A stretch of DNA of 64,000 bases, from assembly GCA_023238725.1 (NCBI GenBank), contig CM041550.1, forward strand, positions 25,133,586 through 25,197,585, read 5' to 3'. Of this stretch, positions 23,529 to 37,800 are shown one piece after another. The translations under genes and the position numbers were made by a program. Each line of letters opens with the position of its first letter. The stretch's first letter is position 1. A model generated the notes under the pieces. The model was not told the DNA's origin, ran no database searches, and was given only the letters and a program-made list of their open reading frames with translations. The DNA comes from Scortum barcoo (taxonomy: Eukaryota > Chordata > Actinopteri > Centrarchiformes > Terapontidae).

Positions 23529-25846
23529 TCAGCTTATCATATTGAGAAACTTGCTTTCTTCAGCCAAGGCTGTGAGCATAGAGTTCATGTCACCAATTGC
23601 CATGTTGCCAATCCCTGTCGGTACTGATGCAAGGGTGACGGAGTTGCGGGGGGTGGTAAGACGTGAGGAATTCTGGGAGAGGCTCTGTAGAAGGCCAGGA
23701 CTGAGGGTGCCCGACATTAGGCTGGAGTGGTCCCCATCATCTAGCATGGTGTCGAAGTCAATCTGGGCATGCTCCGTGCCACCAGATCTCCCAGTGGAAG
23801 AATCCACTGTACTGCTGGAGACCTGATTGACTCCTGGTGAGGCCATGTTGGCTGCAACAGTGGTGTTGCTGGCATGAGCCTGGCTGGCACAGGGGGACAT
23901 GGGAGCATCAAAGGTGACAGAAGTTGGCTCAAACATATGAATCTGACCTGTGTAGAACACAGCAGAGTTCAGATTTTCAGAGTTGCTGTTGTGGGCTGCT
24001 GACCCACTTGGCCTCTTTGGGCTTGCCTCTGAGGTGTCAGTATCACGACTGGGGCTCAAATCAGATGACTTGGGTATTCGGCTTGGTGTCATCATGCTAG
24101 ACCCTGTATGTTGTCTGGCAATAGACTTGGGCTCAGTGGGAGGTCTGGGTTGTAACATTCCTCTGCCTCCATTATGGATATTATACTGCTGCTGGGGAAA
24201 AACACAGTAATTCTGCTGATGATCCACTTGGTTCACGTGACAATAACCATCAGTCTGTGTCCTTGTTCCGTAACTTTGCAGTTCCGGATCTACTACAGTA
24301 TTCCTAATAGGTCTCATGCTAGTACTGCCAGATATAGAATTTGCGTTTGCCTCCTGCCCAAACCCTTGCTGAGGACTCATTTGCTCACTGAAGTTAGTAT
24401 TGTTGCATTGCCTTTGCTGCTGATGCTGCTGGTTGGAGATGTTCATCAGCCTCTGGCTGTTGTGGTTTACATACCCCTGCATAGACATATTCTGACTCAT
24501 AGGCATTACCTGCTGGTTGGTGCCCAGGCCCTGACTTTGAGCCTGGAAGGAACCAAAATTGTGCCTCTGCTGAACAACAGCTAGGTTCCCTCTGAGAGGT
24601 TGCTGCTGTTGTTTGGGGAGCTTGGCTGTGGTGTCCACAGTCCCTGAGCTCACCTCGTTCCACTGTACTGGCATGTTATTCTTGTTCATGTTGTCTGATG
24701 GTGCTGAGAAGGGCTGCTTGGAAACACTTGGACCCATCTGGCAGGACTGCATGTCCTGACCGGACTGATTCATGGTAGCATCCACCATGGCCATCCTCCT
24801 CTGTGCATAAAAGGATGCTGGTGGGGCCATGCTTGTCTGGTACCCTTGAGTCTGATTGCTGGAATGGTAGTCCACTCGCCCCGAGTTGTGACCTGAGGGG
24901 CCAGAATTCTGGGACCTGAGGTACTGCACCACATCGTCTGGAAGCATCATATCATCTTCCCCATTCTGCTCCACCCCAGTCATCATCCCATCTACTGCCA
25001 TGTTCTCCATAGCTACATTCTCAGAAATGCTAGGTGGTCTGGGGGCAAATGGGTAGCGTTGCAAGCTGCCATCAGAGCGAGTGTAACCCTGCATAGCTAG
25101 GGCCTGGTGGCGTTCACCTGATGGACCATTCATGGGGTTCATGCTGGTCATGCTGTTATAGCGCTGGACTAGTGGAAGGGAGAGAGGGTCCAGTGTTGGG
25201 CGACGCACGGGGTCACTGGCACGACGTGGAAGGTTGGTGGGTACCTCATGTGGCATCATGGTCTGAGAGCCATATCCAATATCACTGCACCGCCGGGGCA
25301 CACTTCCAGAGGGAGCATGATGGAATGGGTGTGACACACCTTCTTGGGAGTCACTGTAGAGTGCCATGCGGGTCCTCAGGCTCATTCTATCCATATTGGG
25401 GAGAGGAGTAGGTGGAGCTCCACCAATGGCAGCAGCATATTTTGCCTTGAGCCGATAATGCTGAGCTGGCGTCAGACTAAGCAGGCTTGGGAGACCTCCT
25501 CCACTTCCTCCACTGACACCACCACTTCCACACTGGCTGGCCTCACTGGAGCGGCGAGACAGATCAGTAGAGATTGGGTCATAGGAGTCAGCTGAGCTGA
25601 TATTGTTGTGGCGGTTAGTACCAAACTGGGACGCCTCACTGGAGCGGCGGCTGGAATAGCAGGGTGAAATACCAGAGGAGCGTCTACTCAAGGTGTAAGC
25701 TGAGCTTATAGTGCTGGTGGTGCTGTCACGCCGCTCATTCAACTGGTTCAGCACTGTTACTTCACATGAAGACAGGTCACCCATGCGTTGACCAGGGTAT
25801 GAACTGCTAAAGTTACTCATCATGTTGGAGTTCTCCAGTAGTGAAC
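23529..25846 (-). CDS. gli2: gli2 last exon (processing region and activation domain)
   Basis: The acceptor is TTGTATCTGCCAG on the - strand and the exon enters in phase 1, completing a Gly codon. It encodes about 772 residues. The N-terminal part carries the phosphorylation-dependent processing region: RRDSTTSTISSAYTLSRRSS, then SSRRSSEAS, DSYDPISTDLSRRSSEAS. The middle is rich in Gln, Met and Asn and includes NKNNMPVQWNEVSSGTVD. The C-terminal end has the acidic FDTMLDDGDHSSLMSGTLSP and GNMAIGDMNSMLTALAEESK, both strongly conserved in GLI2/GLI3 activators. Confidence 0.95.
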
Positions 25847-28800
25847 CTGGCAGATACAAGGAACATTATCAGATAATGATTACATTTATGTGGATATGGT
25901 TGTTTTGGTTCAGTCTCACTCTATATGAAGATAATGCCATTCGGCTATCTTGCACCTTCATCACACAGAAAAGGACTTAACCTTAAAAAATGACAGCAAT
26001 CAGATTTTCTTAACATTCCACACTTACCAACTGCAGGTATGGGAGGCAGCTTCGTGCTGTTGCGTTGGCCCTGCAGTGGCTGTGGTGCAGAGTTGACCCA
26101 GGGGCAGGAGTCCCTCACTGTCTTCAGCCTTTCCTTTTTAATGTTCTCCAGCTTGATGGTGACCATGCCACTATGAGCCATGGCTTTCCTCATTTGAAGT
26201 CCCATTCCAGCCTGCTGTCCCCCAGCAGGAACTGTGGAGTCAACCATGGGGCACTCATCCTGTGCGCTGAGGTCCCCGAAGCTGCCCCCGCTGTGCATTG
26301 CCATCTCTACCCCACTGTCATTGTTGTTGGCGCTGCTGAGAGGCGACGGCTCACTGCTACATGACGAGTGGCCGCCAGGACTTGACTGATATGTCTATAG
26401 GTGGAAAGCAGGAAGGAACATGATATGAGTTTAATGAATCAAACTGTAGAAGCTTTACCATAAATGATAGTGGTACATTGTTCAGTTTTCTACTAGTGAA
26501 TACATATTCTGTCAAACTGATAATCTGCTGTTATTCAAAAAAATGTTAAGAAAAAAACAGCTATGTTCTAATGCCAAGTTTCAAGAATTCTATTATGTAT
26601 TCTTCAATATTAAATAATTACCAGTGTTAAAAAATTCTGATAGTTATCGTGTTTTGTAATAACTAATGTAGGCCTATAGTTCCATAATCTTGTTAATTAT
26701 GGATGAGTTTGATTTATTTACAACAAGAAAACAAGTGGATAATAGATGAGTTCTGTGAGGAACAATCCAGCACAGCAGTGTCAGTAATTCAAATTGGCCA
26801 AAAATGGACTAAAGACTTGATCACAGCTTGATGCTGGCACTATTTGTTCAGCACACAAGCTAAAACAGTCCCAGCCTTTGAATATTAATGTGACGATGAC
26901 TTTTATCATCCGCCGACAGCACAGCCTACTGCCAGTGATCTTGTGGACAGAAAAATCCAGTTTAATGGGGATTGTGTCAACTCCATACATGCATGTGTGC
27001 ACCACATATACAAGGAGCATATTTTAAATTTGTGAAAATGGATAATCATGCAAAAACAGATTTTACACCATGCAAGACTGCAACGATGTGGCAAGAAACA
27101 TGAGGACACATTCTTATATCTCCCATGCTGAGTTGAAGACAAGAAAGAGAGGCAGTTTGAGTGCTCACCTCAGTGAAGTCTGTCCATTAGGAAGGTTAAC
27201 TTGAGAAAAGCAAGTTCGAGCAACAACCAGAGAGGTAAGTTAGGAAAGACGCAGGCAGTACCAGCAGTAAACATTTAGCAATGTTAGTAAAGTGGAAAAC
27301 CGAAAATAAGTGTATCCTTATCTTTGGTGTTTTCTCATCATATAAAGCCATGCAGTTATATGATCCTTTCATATCAAGAGGCGGCATTAATAATTTGGGT
27401 GTGGAAAGCGGTACACTTCCTTCAAGATGCAGTGAACAAACAGTAAAAACAATGAACTTCCTGTAAACATATTTTTTTGTTAACTACAAACTGTTGTGGG
27501 TAGACTTAATAGACTTTAATTTATCAGGACCCACCATTGAGTTCTCAGTCTTGATAGATTTGACTTGGAGGCAGTCTTCCGTTCCTCCGGAGGTGCTGTT
27601 GGCCTCAATCTTGCCATCCATGCCTCTTGCACCAAACTTGGAATTCGCCTCATTCTCGCCATTGCCTTTTGGTGGCTGCAATCTTGGAGGTGCGTCGCTT
27701 CGTTGTTTCTTGGTGACATGGGCTTCAGGTCCGTGGACTGTCTTAACATGCTTCCTGAGAGAGCTGGGGTCTGTGTAGCGCTTGGTACAGCCTGGGATCT
27801 TACACACATATGGTTTCTGCCAAGAGGGATTTAAAATTCAAATTAATTTAAATAGCTGTTTTTGTTGCAGGACATTTATCTGCCCTGTAAATCAGTTCAT
27901 GTCCCTGTCCTTGTCTGCTCCATTTAGGTACATATCTGTTCATATGAGTGCTTCATGAAAGAACCACTCATATGAACATTAAACACTAAGCTGATGGTGG
28001 CTCAAATAAACAAAACCGCAGTAAGCCAGTTAATGTGCATGAACATACCTCATTAGAGTGTGTACGGTTCTGATGCTTGGCTCGGTCTGAGGCATTGGAG
28101 AAGGCCTTGTTACAGCCTTCATGCTCACACACATACGGCTTCTCACCGGTGTGGGACCTGAGGTGGGTCTTGAGGTTCTCCAGGCGAGAGTAAGCTTTTG
28201 AGCAGCCCTCAAACTGTAGACAGACAAGAGATACAGAGATAGACAGTGAGACTGACTAAATGCAGTGTTGTTTTGTCTGCAGCTGGGTAGAGAAAAGAGC
28301 TGGCCAACAAAAAAAAAGCTCTGTGTTTCAGTTTTCATGTTGAATCCACTCTTGGATTTGTGCCCACCTACTGTGGTGAGCCACACAAAAGCAAAGCAGT
28401 GCTACACTTTGTTAAAAAGGGCTATTACATGAAATATCTAAGTGTGAGGTGTGGTAGAGCTCTTTGTCTGGTGTGCTTTGTTGAGACAAGGAGAAGTCTG
28501 TGTTTAGCCTTTGTATTCACATGTACTGTACAAGCTATAATTTTGTATTCTTTCTGAGCAGTCATTGTGAACGTAATTGGCTTTGAAATTATAAGAGAAT
28601 CAAATTAGGCTAGCTCAAAAAATGGATATAAAAGTCAGAAGATTCTCTCTTAAAAGACAAGACTAAAGGGGAGTTAGAGTGTTACGAGAGGATGCATGTG
28701 GGATTTGTGCAGAGAATATACAGCGTGGTCTTAATAAGGACCCATGGCCCCCTGCTTGTCCACAGATTTTAATTACACGCCTACGCTGTCAATCAGCTTT

Positions 28801-31800
28801 CTTCACTCTCCTTCACAAGTCATCTGTTTTAATGCATTCACAAGAGCCTGTGAACAAGCTTTGAAGCCAAGCAAACAGGCCCTCAATTTGATCTTCACAC
28901 AGCAAATGAAGGCCTAAATAAAAAAACCTCATGATTTATCAACATGGAACATATCACTGGTGCTAAGCACAAAGAAAATCACATGAACATTTTTAATGGC
29001 TGTATGGCTACTAATGTGACTGAGTAACATCCAAGTTCTAGTTCCAGTAGTTGGTTAACCAGTTAACAAGAAACTTCATGTTTTTTCAAACATTCCTTCA
29101 TGCCTCTGGTCTTTAGTGAACCAGCAGGGTAAAGATAACCTATTATTAAAAATATTATTTCACAACAAGCACAGACAATTTAAACAATAATATATAAATA
29201 TCAGAATTACTTCCCTGAAATTCATTAAAGTATATTTCTGCGTAGCTGGTAACATTTAATGTTTAAAACCCAAATTTGTCAGTCACTTACTCACGGTCAT
29301 AGCAACTAAGTTGTGCCAACTGCTCTTTACAGATTTTACACATGAAGATCAATTTACCAGGGTGACTCTGAAAGAGCTTTGTCAAGTCTGAGTAAATAAC
29401 TTTAATGATGTAATTGTGATACCATCAGGGTATCAGCTTCATCAGCTTGGGCTCTTAGACTTTAAAATTATTATAAAAAGTCTGTGCTATAGGGGTAGTG
29501 CAGTGTGAAATACATTTAGGTAGGGAGGCTCTGACAAAAGATGCTTCTGGGATATGAAAAATGCAGGATCCACTGTTTCTGACTGAGGGTTTTGATATTT
29601 TGGCTTTTGCAAGTCCTCCAACTTCATGCAAAGCAATACTAACTACTTTAAATGTAATAGCTGTGCTTAGTCAGTCAGTCAGCTAGTTTTTCTTTTTTTT
29701 TTGTTTTACAAAGATATGTAGTTCTTACTGTGCATTTATGCGGCTTCTCCCCTGTGTGACGCCGCATGTGGACCACCAGCATGTACTGGGCCTTGAAGGG
29801 CTTCTGCTCTCGCGAGCACTCCTCCCAGCGACACACAAACTCCTTCTTCTCACCGTGGATGTGGTCGTTGTTGATGTGCTGCAGAGACAATTCCAGTCAA
29901 GTCAGTCATCACAATGCATCAAAACATACTGTATGTTTGTGATACAGATGATGACTACATACTAAATGTGTGTGTGAGCATGTGTGTCTATTACCAAAAA
30001 TTAGTCTGCAAATTCTTAAATTTTCCCACCAGAGGATTCTCCCTCTTTCATGTGCCCATGCATATGTGCAACCAAACACACACTCACACACACTGTGATT
30101 GACAGTACCAGTTATGGCTGACAGAAGGAGACAAAAGCTGTAAAAGTGCTGAGTTTGTTTGTTCAGGTTGTGTGTGGCACTCTATCTCAAGGAAGAGGCA
30201 CTTCCTTAGATCCCAGTAAAAGTGATCAGGAAGAGGATTTATCCTCCATTCTCCTTGCTTTTGATGGGTCAGGAAGTCAGTGGGACACACGCAAAGCTTT
30301 ATGAGACTTATTGTATTAGTTGCTTTAGTAGTGTCAGAAACAACAGCTTTTATCTAACTTACATTGCAGACCACACAACAATCACAGTGACTGTGTATGT
30401 TTCTATATCTATATAGTATGTTTCTGAACAGACACACTTAAAAAACTCTCATCCCGTGCACCACATGCAAATATCCACACACCCGTAGGAACTGCTTCAT
30501 TTCCTGAGGACATCCAGGCCCACAATGCTCCACTTATGTGGCCATTTCTGCACCAGCGAAAAAGCTCAGTGGTTGACAATTCTGCTGAGATTTATTTTGG
30601 GTGAAGCAGAAGCCTCTATTTTCAGGTTACACACTTGTGTGAATCCGTAATTTGGGAGCTCTTGAAACAGGATCACTTTGGTTAGGCAGAGGCCAGAAAA
30701 ACCCACAGGTGTGTGTGTTTTTGCTGATATTGTGAGAACCTCGTGAGAAACCCTGGCTGTGCTTTGGGAGATGCTGTCAGGAGATTTGGCAGATAAAATA
30801 GCTATTAATTGCTGGATTTCTGGTTGTTTTTTATTAAGGATGAAAGAAAGCAGAGGCCTTTAAAAAACCCCATGGACCTGTGAGGATTTAAGAATGTCTT
30901 TGCCTCACATTGTCCATCCACATCAAGCCACCGAGCCTCTGCTGACCTACTCACTAATCTTGGCAATCTCTCACAGTTTGTGGCTGGGGAGCTAAAGTTG
31001 TGGCAAAAGTTCTTAAGTAACTCTGGTCCTGACTTGTTGCACCTCATAGCAACCCATTCACCATCACCTCCCATCAGTTTCTGAGTCTGTGGACCTGACA
31101 CATGACATGACTGACAGCCAGTCAGAGTGGAAAGCAAGAAGAGAAGTTGGCCTGGAGAAAGGGGGTGCACTAGGTTCCATAATTCCAGAGCTTCTGGCAC
31201 GACGATGGATTTATGGCGGCCCTCTGGGCTTCAGGGGTTGCGGGTGTCGCTGGGAGTGAGAGGTTATGGGTCACGAGGCTGAGGGGTGGGGGCACAGCTG
31301 CAGGACTTGGGCTTGAATTTGGCAAAGGCCAGCAGGCTTATTAACATTGCGCGTGTCAACCAGACAGGAAAGGATCAGTTACTGGACAGCTTTCTGACTG
31401 GACTCAATCAGCATGGATTTAATGAGTAGCAGAAGACTTGTTTGAACTTTTTACTTTTTAAACAACAAAACACTGTGGTTCTGATGACATAGTTTGGAAT
31501 TTCCTTTCACAATTAGGAAACTAAAAAGGTGAATGATACTAATAATGGTAGATAAAACATGTCTGTGAAAAACATGATCCTGGACAGTGCTTTCACAGTG
31601 TAATTTCCCATTTTATAGTCTATTGGCTGTATTGGATGTAATAAAAAAGTACAACTGAGTCTGTCATTCAATAGGTGCCAATAATAGCCATAAGAACACC
31701 AAGCCCATCACTCACATGAACAAGTTGGTCCTGGGTGTCATACTCCTTGGTGCAGCCCTCCCAGTGGCAGTTGGTCTCATATATGGCCTCGGGCTCCTGT

Positions 31801-34800
31801 TTGCACTCATCTTTATCCAGATCCTCACTCAGGTCCAAGACACCCCCACTGTGGTCCTGGAGAGAGGGGATAGTATGTTGTCAGAAGGGGACTAACAAAC
31901 AGCACGGACGTATCCCTTAAAGCATATAAAACACAGACTACATCCTTCACCTGGACCTGTGGTCAATATGTTAACGAACCATTCTGTGCTCTTTTGCATC
32001 TGTTATCGTATCTCTTTCTTAAACCTAATGAGTTGTTGCTTGATCTCAATGTGTGACAACACTTCTTTCCATTGATTAAAGCTGCATTTTTATTCGCTAC
32101 CAATAACCAATTACAGCAAAATTAGCGATTGTATTTAAAGGGGGGACTGTTTTCCCACTGTAAGCAGCTGGAGTTTTGATAAATATAGCTTAGTATGCAG
32201 TTAATTAGGGTATTTTGAAGGTCACTAGAGATCCAAAAAGTAAATTCCTCAAGAAAAGGAAACCAGTAATGGTTTGGAATGAGTAGTGCAGCCTGCAAAA
32301 CTAGAAAAGAGAAAACATCCCAGTCTTGCATTTTCTTATTTGGTCTTCAGGATTTCCATTACTTTTTTTATTTGTTACCTGAGAGGATGGTGAGATGGGC
32401 AGCGGCCCCTCTACTTCTGTCTTAACCTTTGACCTCTTGGTGGTCAATGGGTTGACTGTGCTACTCACTGCTGGGTCTCCACTGGCATTCTGAAGAACAG
32501 AAAAGAACAGAGACAGGGTAGAGGGGACACGTTTTTTACTGTTGCAGATATGATTTTCTGAAGGCAGAATAACATGTTTTTCTCAACCACACTTCCTTTG
32601 TCAATCATGCATAGAAATTTCAGGAAACCAAACACAGATTTTGAAATTTGTCTCCATTTATCCAAACATCCACCCAGTGGCCCAACAACCCACTCATCAG
32701 TTACCATTAATCCTCAGACATACCAAACTACCCGTCCATCCATCCATGCACCTATTAGCCCTCCCAGTCATTCTCCTGTTAATTTAAGGTCATTCAATTT
32801 ACTAAACTTTCAGATTCAACTCAGTTGCTCATACTGTACTGCTCACAGTCACCACATGGAGCGGTGGAAAACAGTCAGATAACAGAGTGACAGAGATACC
32901 ACACAATTGTTTCAGGTTTGATAGTCTGCTCCAAAGAGATGTGTGGAGTCCCGGTTGCACCAGGCACTGGGGACTATAAGTCAGACTATGACCCGCCGCC
33001 GAGACTAAACTGTTTAGACTGCTTTATGATCGCCAAAGCCGCAAGGAAATATGAAAGAAGAGGAGTTATTACTCTCACTACAGAGGGGGAAGGCGGCAGG
33101 GTTGGGGTGTTGTGGAGTGGGGGGGCTTTGATCTGCCAAGAGATTCTGAAGACGACAGAAAGAAAAAGACGAGGCCTGTTACAGCTCTAATGGAGACGAA
33201 AAGAAAGGAAAGATATAAAATGTAAAGCAGCTGACAAATTATTGTCTAAGTGTGTCTATATTGAGGTTCATTGGAAGGAGTCCAATGTTGAAGGGGGTCT
33301 CCTAATCCCACCCAGACGCTTCAATACAGTTCAGAATTTCAGGGGGCCTCAATGATTCATTATGTTGGCTGAAAACCAAAAGGGAAATGTGGTTCTGATC
33401 ACTATTTAAATTAAGCTGATTGTGTGTTTGTGCATGTGTGTAAACTGGGGTGTGTCTTGTTTGTGTGTGTGTGTGTGTGTAGTGAAAAAAGGTAAAAATA
33501 TATACTTGGTACTTGGACACTCTAGGTGTGTCAGAGGACTCTGCTGAAACAGAGCAGGAGGCAGCTGATAGCAGTGTGAGGTCAGTGATTCACTGAGTGG
33601 GAAGTTTACATTATGAGTGGCTGTGGTGTATACAGTGGGCTGATAAAGACGGACAGAGAGACAGTAGAAAGTAAGACAGATGGAACTGGGAGGGATCCCC
33701 CTGCATATTTTCAACCTGAGAGAATTTACAAAATATACTTAAGTCATGACAACTTGTGAAATTAGGCTTAATTTACATACATCACATTAGGTAATAGATA
33801 TAAGATTATCTGTCAACAATTTTAACCCTCTGGAGTCCAGGGTATAAATTGGCTGTTTTTGACTACTTTTTATTTTGCTTTTATATTTCACCTTAAGAAC
33901 TGTTTACCATGCCTTGTTTGGTATCATTTTTTTCAGCACAACCTCTCATGTGTGATTTTACAGTTATTTTTTCATTTTGACATACTGTATTAACACACTG
34001 GACCTAAAACCACACAAAAAAACATAAAATCCGAATATAAAAAAGTTAGATTTTGTAATGTGAAAACCACAAACATGTCTAACAAACCATTTTTATAACT
34101 TAGAATGCAAATATAAGGTTGTAAAGTTTCAAAAAATCATGTACAAATGTAGCAAATAACAGTTATTTACAACTATTTACATTAAAATGCAGGCAATGCC
34201 TCAGGCGTGTTTTTTTTGTTCAACTATTTACAAAACAATCAGGTGTCACAATAAGATGCCACAAATTATTTGTGCCACTGTAAAAAACAGTTCCTGTCCA
34301 TTACAAGACAGAGGGGCACATCACAAGCCTTCTTCCAGCACCAAAAACGTGCCAAATGTGACGACAATATTCAGAAAAAAAATATTATACATTATTTATT
34401 ACAAGTCTGTTTTAATTGGCCAATCAATTTATAAACCCGTATGTAGTTTGAAGTCCGCATTTTCGACACAAATCGAAACTGAAACTTAGCGAGGCTGCGC
34501 TTTTCTGCTCCATACCACGCACCAAAAGTGACGACAATATTCAGAAAAAAACGGCGTAAATTATTTATCATAAGTCTGTTTCTACTTGGCCTATCAACAC
34601 GATTTAAAAACTGGTATATAGTTGAAACGTGATGCTGCGTCTTTTTGCTACGTCATCATAAATCGGACCTGTAATTTGGACGCGCCGGCGGCGTCCGTCG
34701 ACTCCAGAGGGTTAATTATCAACTGATCAAATCATTAACTGTTGTGTATGAATAACATATGCCTGACAGCTGCCTTGCTTCTCAAATGTGAGGATTTGTC

Positions 34801-37800
34801 AGTGCAGCACCTTTTGGTATGGTCACTGTTGTGCTCCTTTGTTTTCCATGCCAAACTTCCAGACTCCAAAATATGCATATCTACTTTTCATAACATTCAA
34901 GTATACAAATTCCTACCTGGTTTGCCTCAGAGTTGGAGCTGTTGTGGGAGGTGGGCATAGGTGAAGCAGTGAGGGGGTGTTGGCGTGCAGAGAAAGAGGA
35001 CGGTGATGGTTGAATGAGGGGAGGTGTGTGGCCGAAGGCGTTGAGACCCCTCTGCTGAGATAACAGCTGCTGGTACGCCACTGGATTTATGGGATGGGGG
35101 AAGCTGAACGAGGGGCTGAGCAAGAGGGAAAAGAAAAGACTTTAAAATAGGCAAAATAGATTTTTGTCTAGGGGTATTATTCAAAGGAATGGATTTACAC
35201 CAAAATGTGATAAGCTAGTAATGTGCCAGACTAAGAGTACATCTGTAACGGGTAGTATCAGAAGCTAGGCTTTGTTAAATAGTTTCCTAATTGTCAACAA
35301 ATCCCATAAAAAGACCAAAACCAACAGGGCATTAGTCTGTTTCTCAGTGTTTTCTGACACTACCTTGTTTGGGGCACTCAGCCCTAAATCCATTTGTTTT
35401 TAAAGAAAAAGTAAATCTGAACTATTTCCTGAAACAGCAGGGGGATGTAGTTTTTAGTAAACATCACTCAAACAGAAGTGGATACTGCATTTGTTGTGGA
35501 CCGTTTTCACTGTGATTTTCTTTATTGGTCTAGGACATCTATTGTATTTCTGCCTGTCCTGTAAGTGGAACTGTCTTCTGCTGCTCTTCCTCAGGTTTCC
35601 GAATGAAGAGACAGAGGCTCTTATGTTGTGCAGACTGGAATGCACTCTGACAAATTTACAAGCTTTATATGTAGAATAAAAGGACTACAACATTTGTAAA
35701 GCATGTGTCACCTAACTCTCGTCTTACCACTGGATTATTACTGAGAACCAGCCTGCACGCAATTCTGCTGGCTAGCTGCATCTTCATCTCATAGTGCATT
35801 TTTTTCAGAAGCTAGACATGTTGCATTTGTTGCTGAAAATACATGTCTAAATTCTTTAGTCCCATGGTTTCTTATAGTGTGACTGAGAGATAGAAATCTA
35901 GAAATGCTGCTTGAGTTCTATTGCAGAATCTATCAAACTCTGCAGACTGTGCTTTTTTCATCTACTGTATCACAAAAGCAGAACAAATATTATCTCAACT
36001 AGTACGTCTTCTCAAGAGTATATATATCCTGTAAATGAGCGTAGATCCACGTTTGTAACTGCTTGATATGTATGCACGTGCACTGTCTGAATACCTGATC
36101 CCTCCGACTGAAAGGTGACCATAGGAGCTACTGGCCGCCGAGCTGGATCGGGAATTGTTGATGTAGGCTACTAGGGAGTTAGGTGAGGTGCGGATCATGG
36201 TCTGCAGGTCAATGCTGGCATCTGACAGCGGGGAGATAGACAGCGCCCTCTTCCTGCTCAGTCGGGGTGTGAGCCGTGGGCTGGAGAAACGTGATACTTG
36301 GACACAGACACACAGAGACACAAAAGAGACAATGTCAGCCAACTCTGCATCACTACATGAAGCACTGACTTGAAAAGAAATCTAAAACATGCTTACAAAT
36401 GTGAATATGATGTTGAATGTTCAGTATTGAGAGCCTTTCAGACACAGCCGCTGTGCCTCGCACTTACCCAGATTTTAGAACTAAAGAGTAAATTCTTTGT
36501 ACCCCCATCAAATCTCTGCCTGGCCTCAATAAAAAACCAGCAGTTACCCTGGACCATGTTAGAAGAAACATTCAGCCCTGAGCATTCTAGTGGAGGTCAC
36601 AGTCATGCTAAGTTACATTCTATCTCCTGCATCTCTCTCTCACACACGCCGAGCTCCCCTATTTAACATTCGCATCCTCTTATACATAATGAATCACCGC
36701 AATCATTCTCAGTAATTATCGTGATAGAAATCTCTTTCAGACTGCTGTACTTGGGAAAGTAAATGGAGGCAATTTAAACAAATTGATCTCAGAATACCAT
36801 TAAAAAAGAACAAGGCTGACTCACAAAGGTAGGGTTCATGGCCTCCCGATAGACCTGGTTGTTACACTATTCTCTTATTCTGGTAGAAAGGAGCACCAAA
36901 AAGTGCCTAGGGAGACTACTTTCCCATGAACTTAAAGAGAAGGCTATTTATTTTTCCATACCTACTGATAGTCCATCATTCATGTGTGTTTATTTTTATT
37001 TAAACGTCTGAGGCATGTTGCTCCCACTCCCACACAGACTGACACAGATCACTTGCTTGGGCCCAACAGGTGCTGCTTCACAGTGTGAGGGGACAGAGCA
37101 GGACTGGTGTGTGAGGCGTTGTGCACACGTGTAATTAGGACTTACAGCGGACATCATCAGAGGCGCGAGGGGCAGGAAGCCCATAATAGGCCCATCACAA
37201 CTCACCTAAGCACACGTTTGTGAAGCCAATCTGTGACTCTTTGCTGGTGGAACTCACAACCCCTCAAGCCAAATGAATCTAGGCACCGCCATAATCACCG
37301 CGCCAGACCAGACCTACAGCCATAAACCAGGATCTTACTTCCAAAACTATTACGTTTGGAGGTGGCGAGTCGTAAAGCAGAGGCATATGCACTTAGTTAA
37401 AAGGCCCCCGGGAACTTCAGACGGCAGACGACAGGGGCCCCAAAAAACTGGTGGAGATGATAGAGATGTGTATGAAAGAGTTGGCAAAAACAACAAACGG
37501 TCCTCAGGAATGTGCTTCGTTAGAGCTAATAAATAAATGTGTCATCTTTGGTTAACTACACAGAAGAGTAGGGATGGAATAAAGGAGGGAGGTGGGAGGA
37601 GGGGACCAAGGAAAATGTAGAGCAGCGGTTGGAGAGGCAGGCGATCCCCCACTTGGGAACATGGAGGATCATGAATGAGGAGTTTGTTTTGATAAGCTCC
37701 GTACAAGTCGTGCAGCTGCTGGGATTTGCTGTTGCAGTGAAGCAAGCTTAGCTTGCTGCCTTTTGCAGATTTAATGGGAGATAAGTGTATTAATATTCCC

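Noticed and set aside
23529..25846. Identification as GLI3
   Set aside because: The segments before the C-terminus and the ending FLNMIS, together with the N-terminal exons, fit GLI2 better; GLI3 ends differently.
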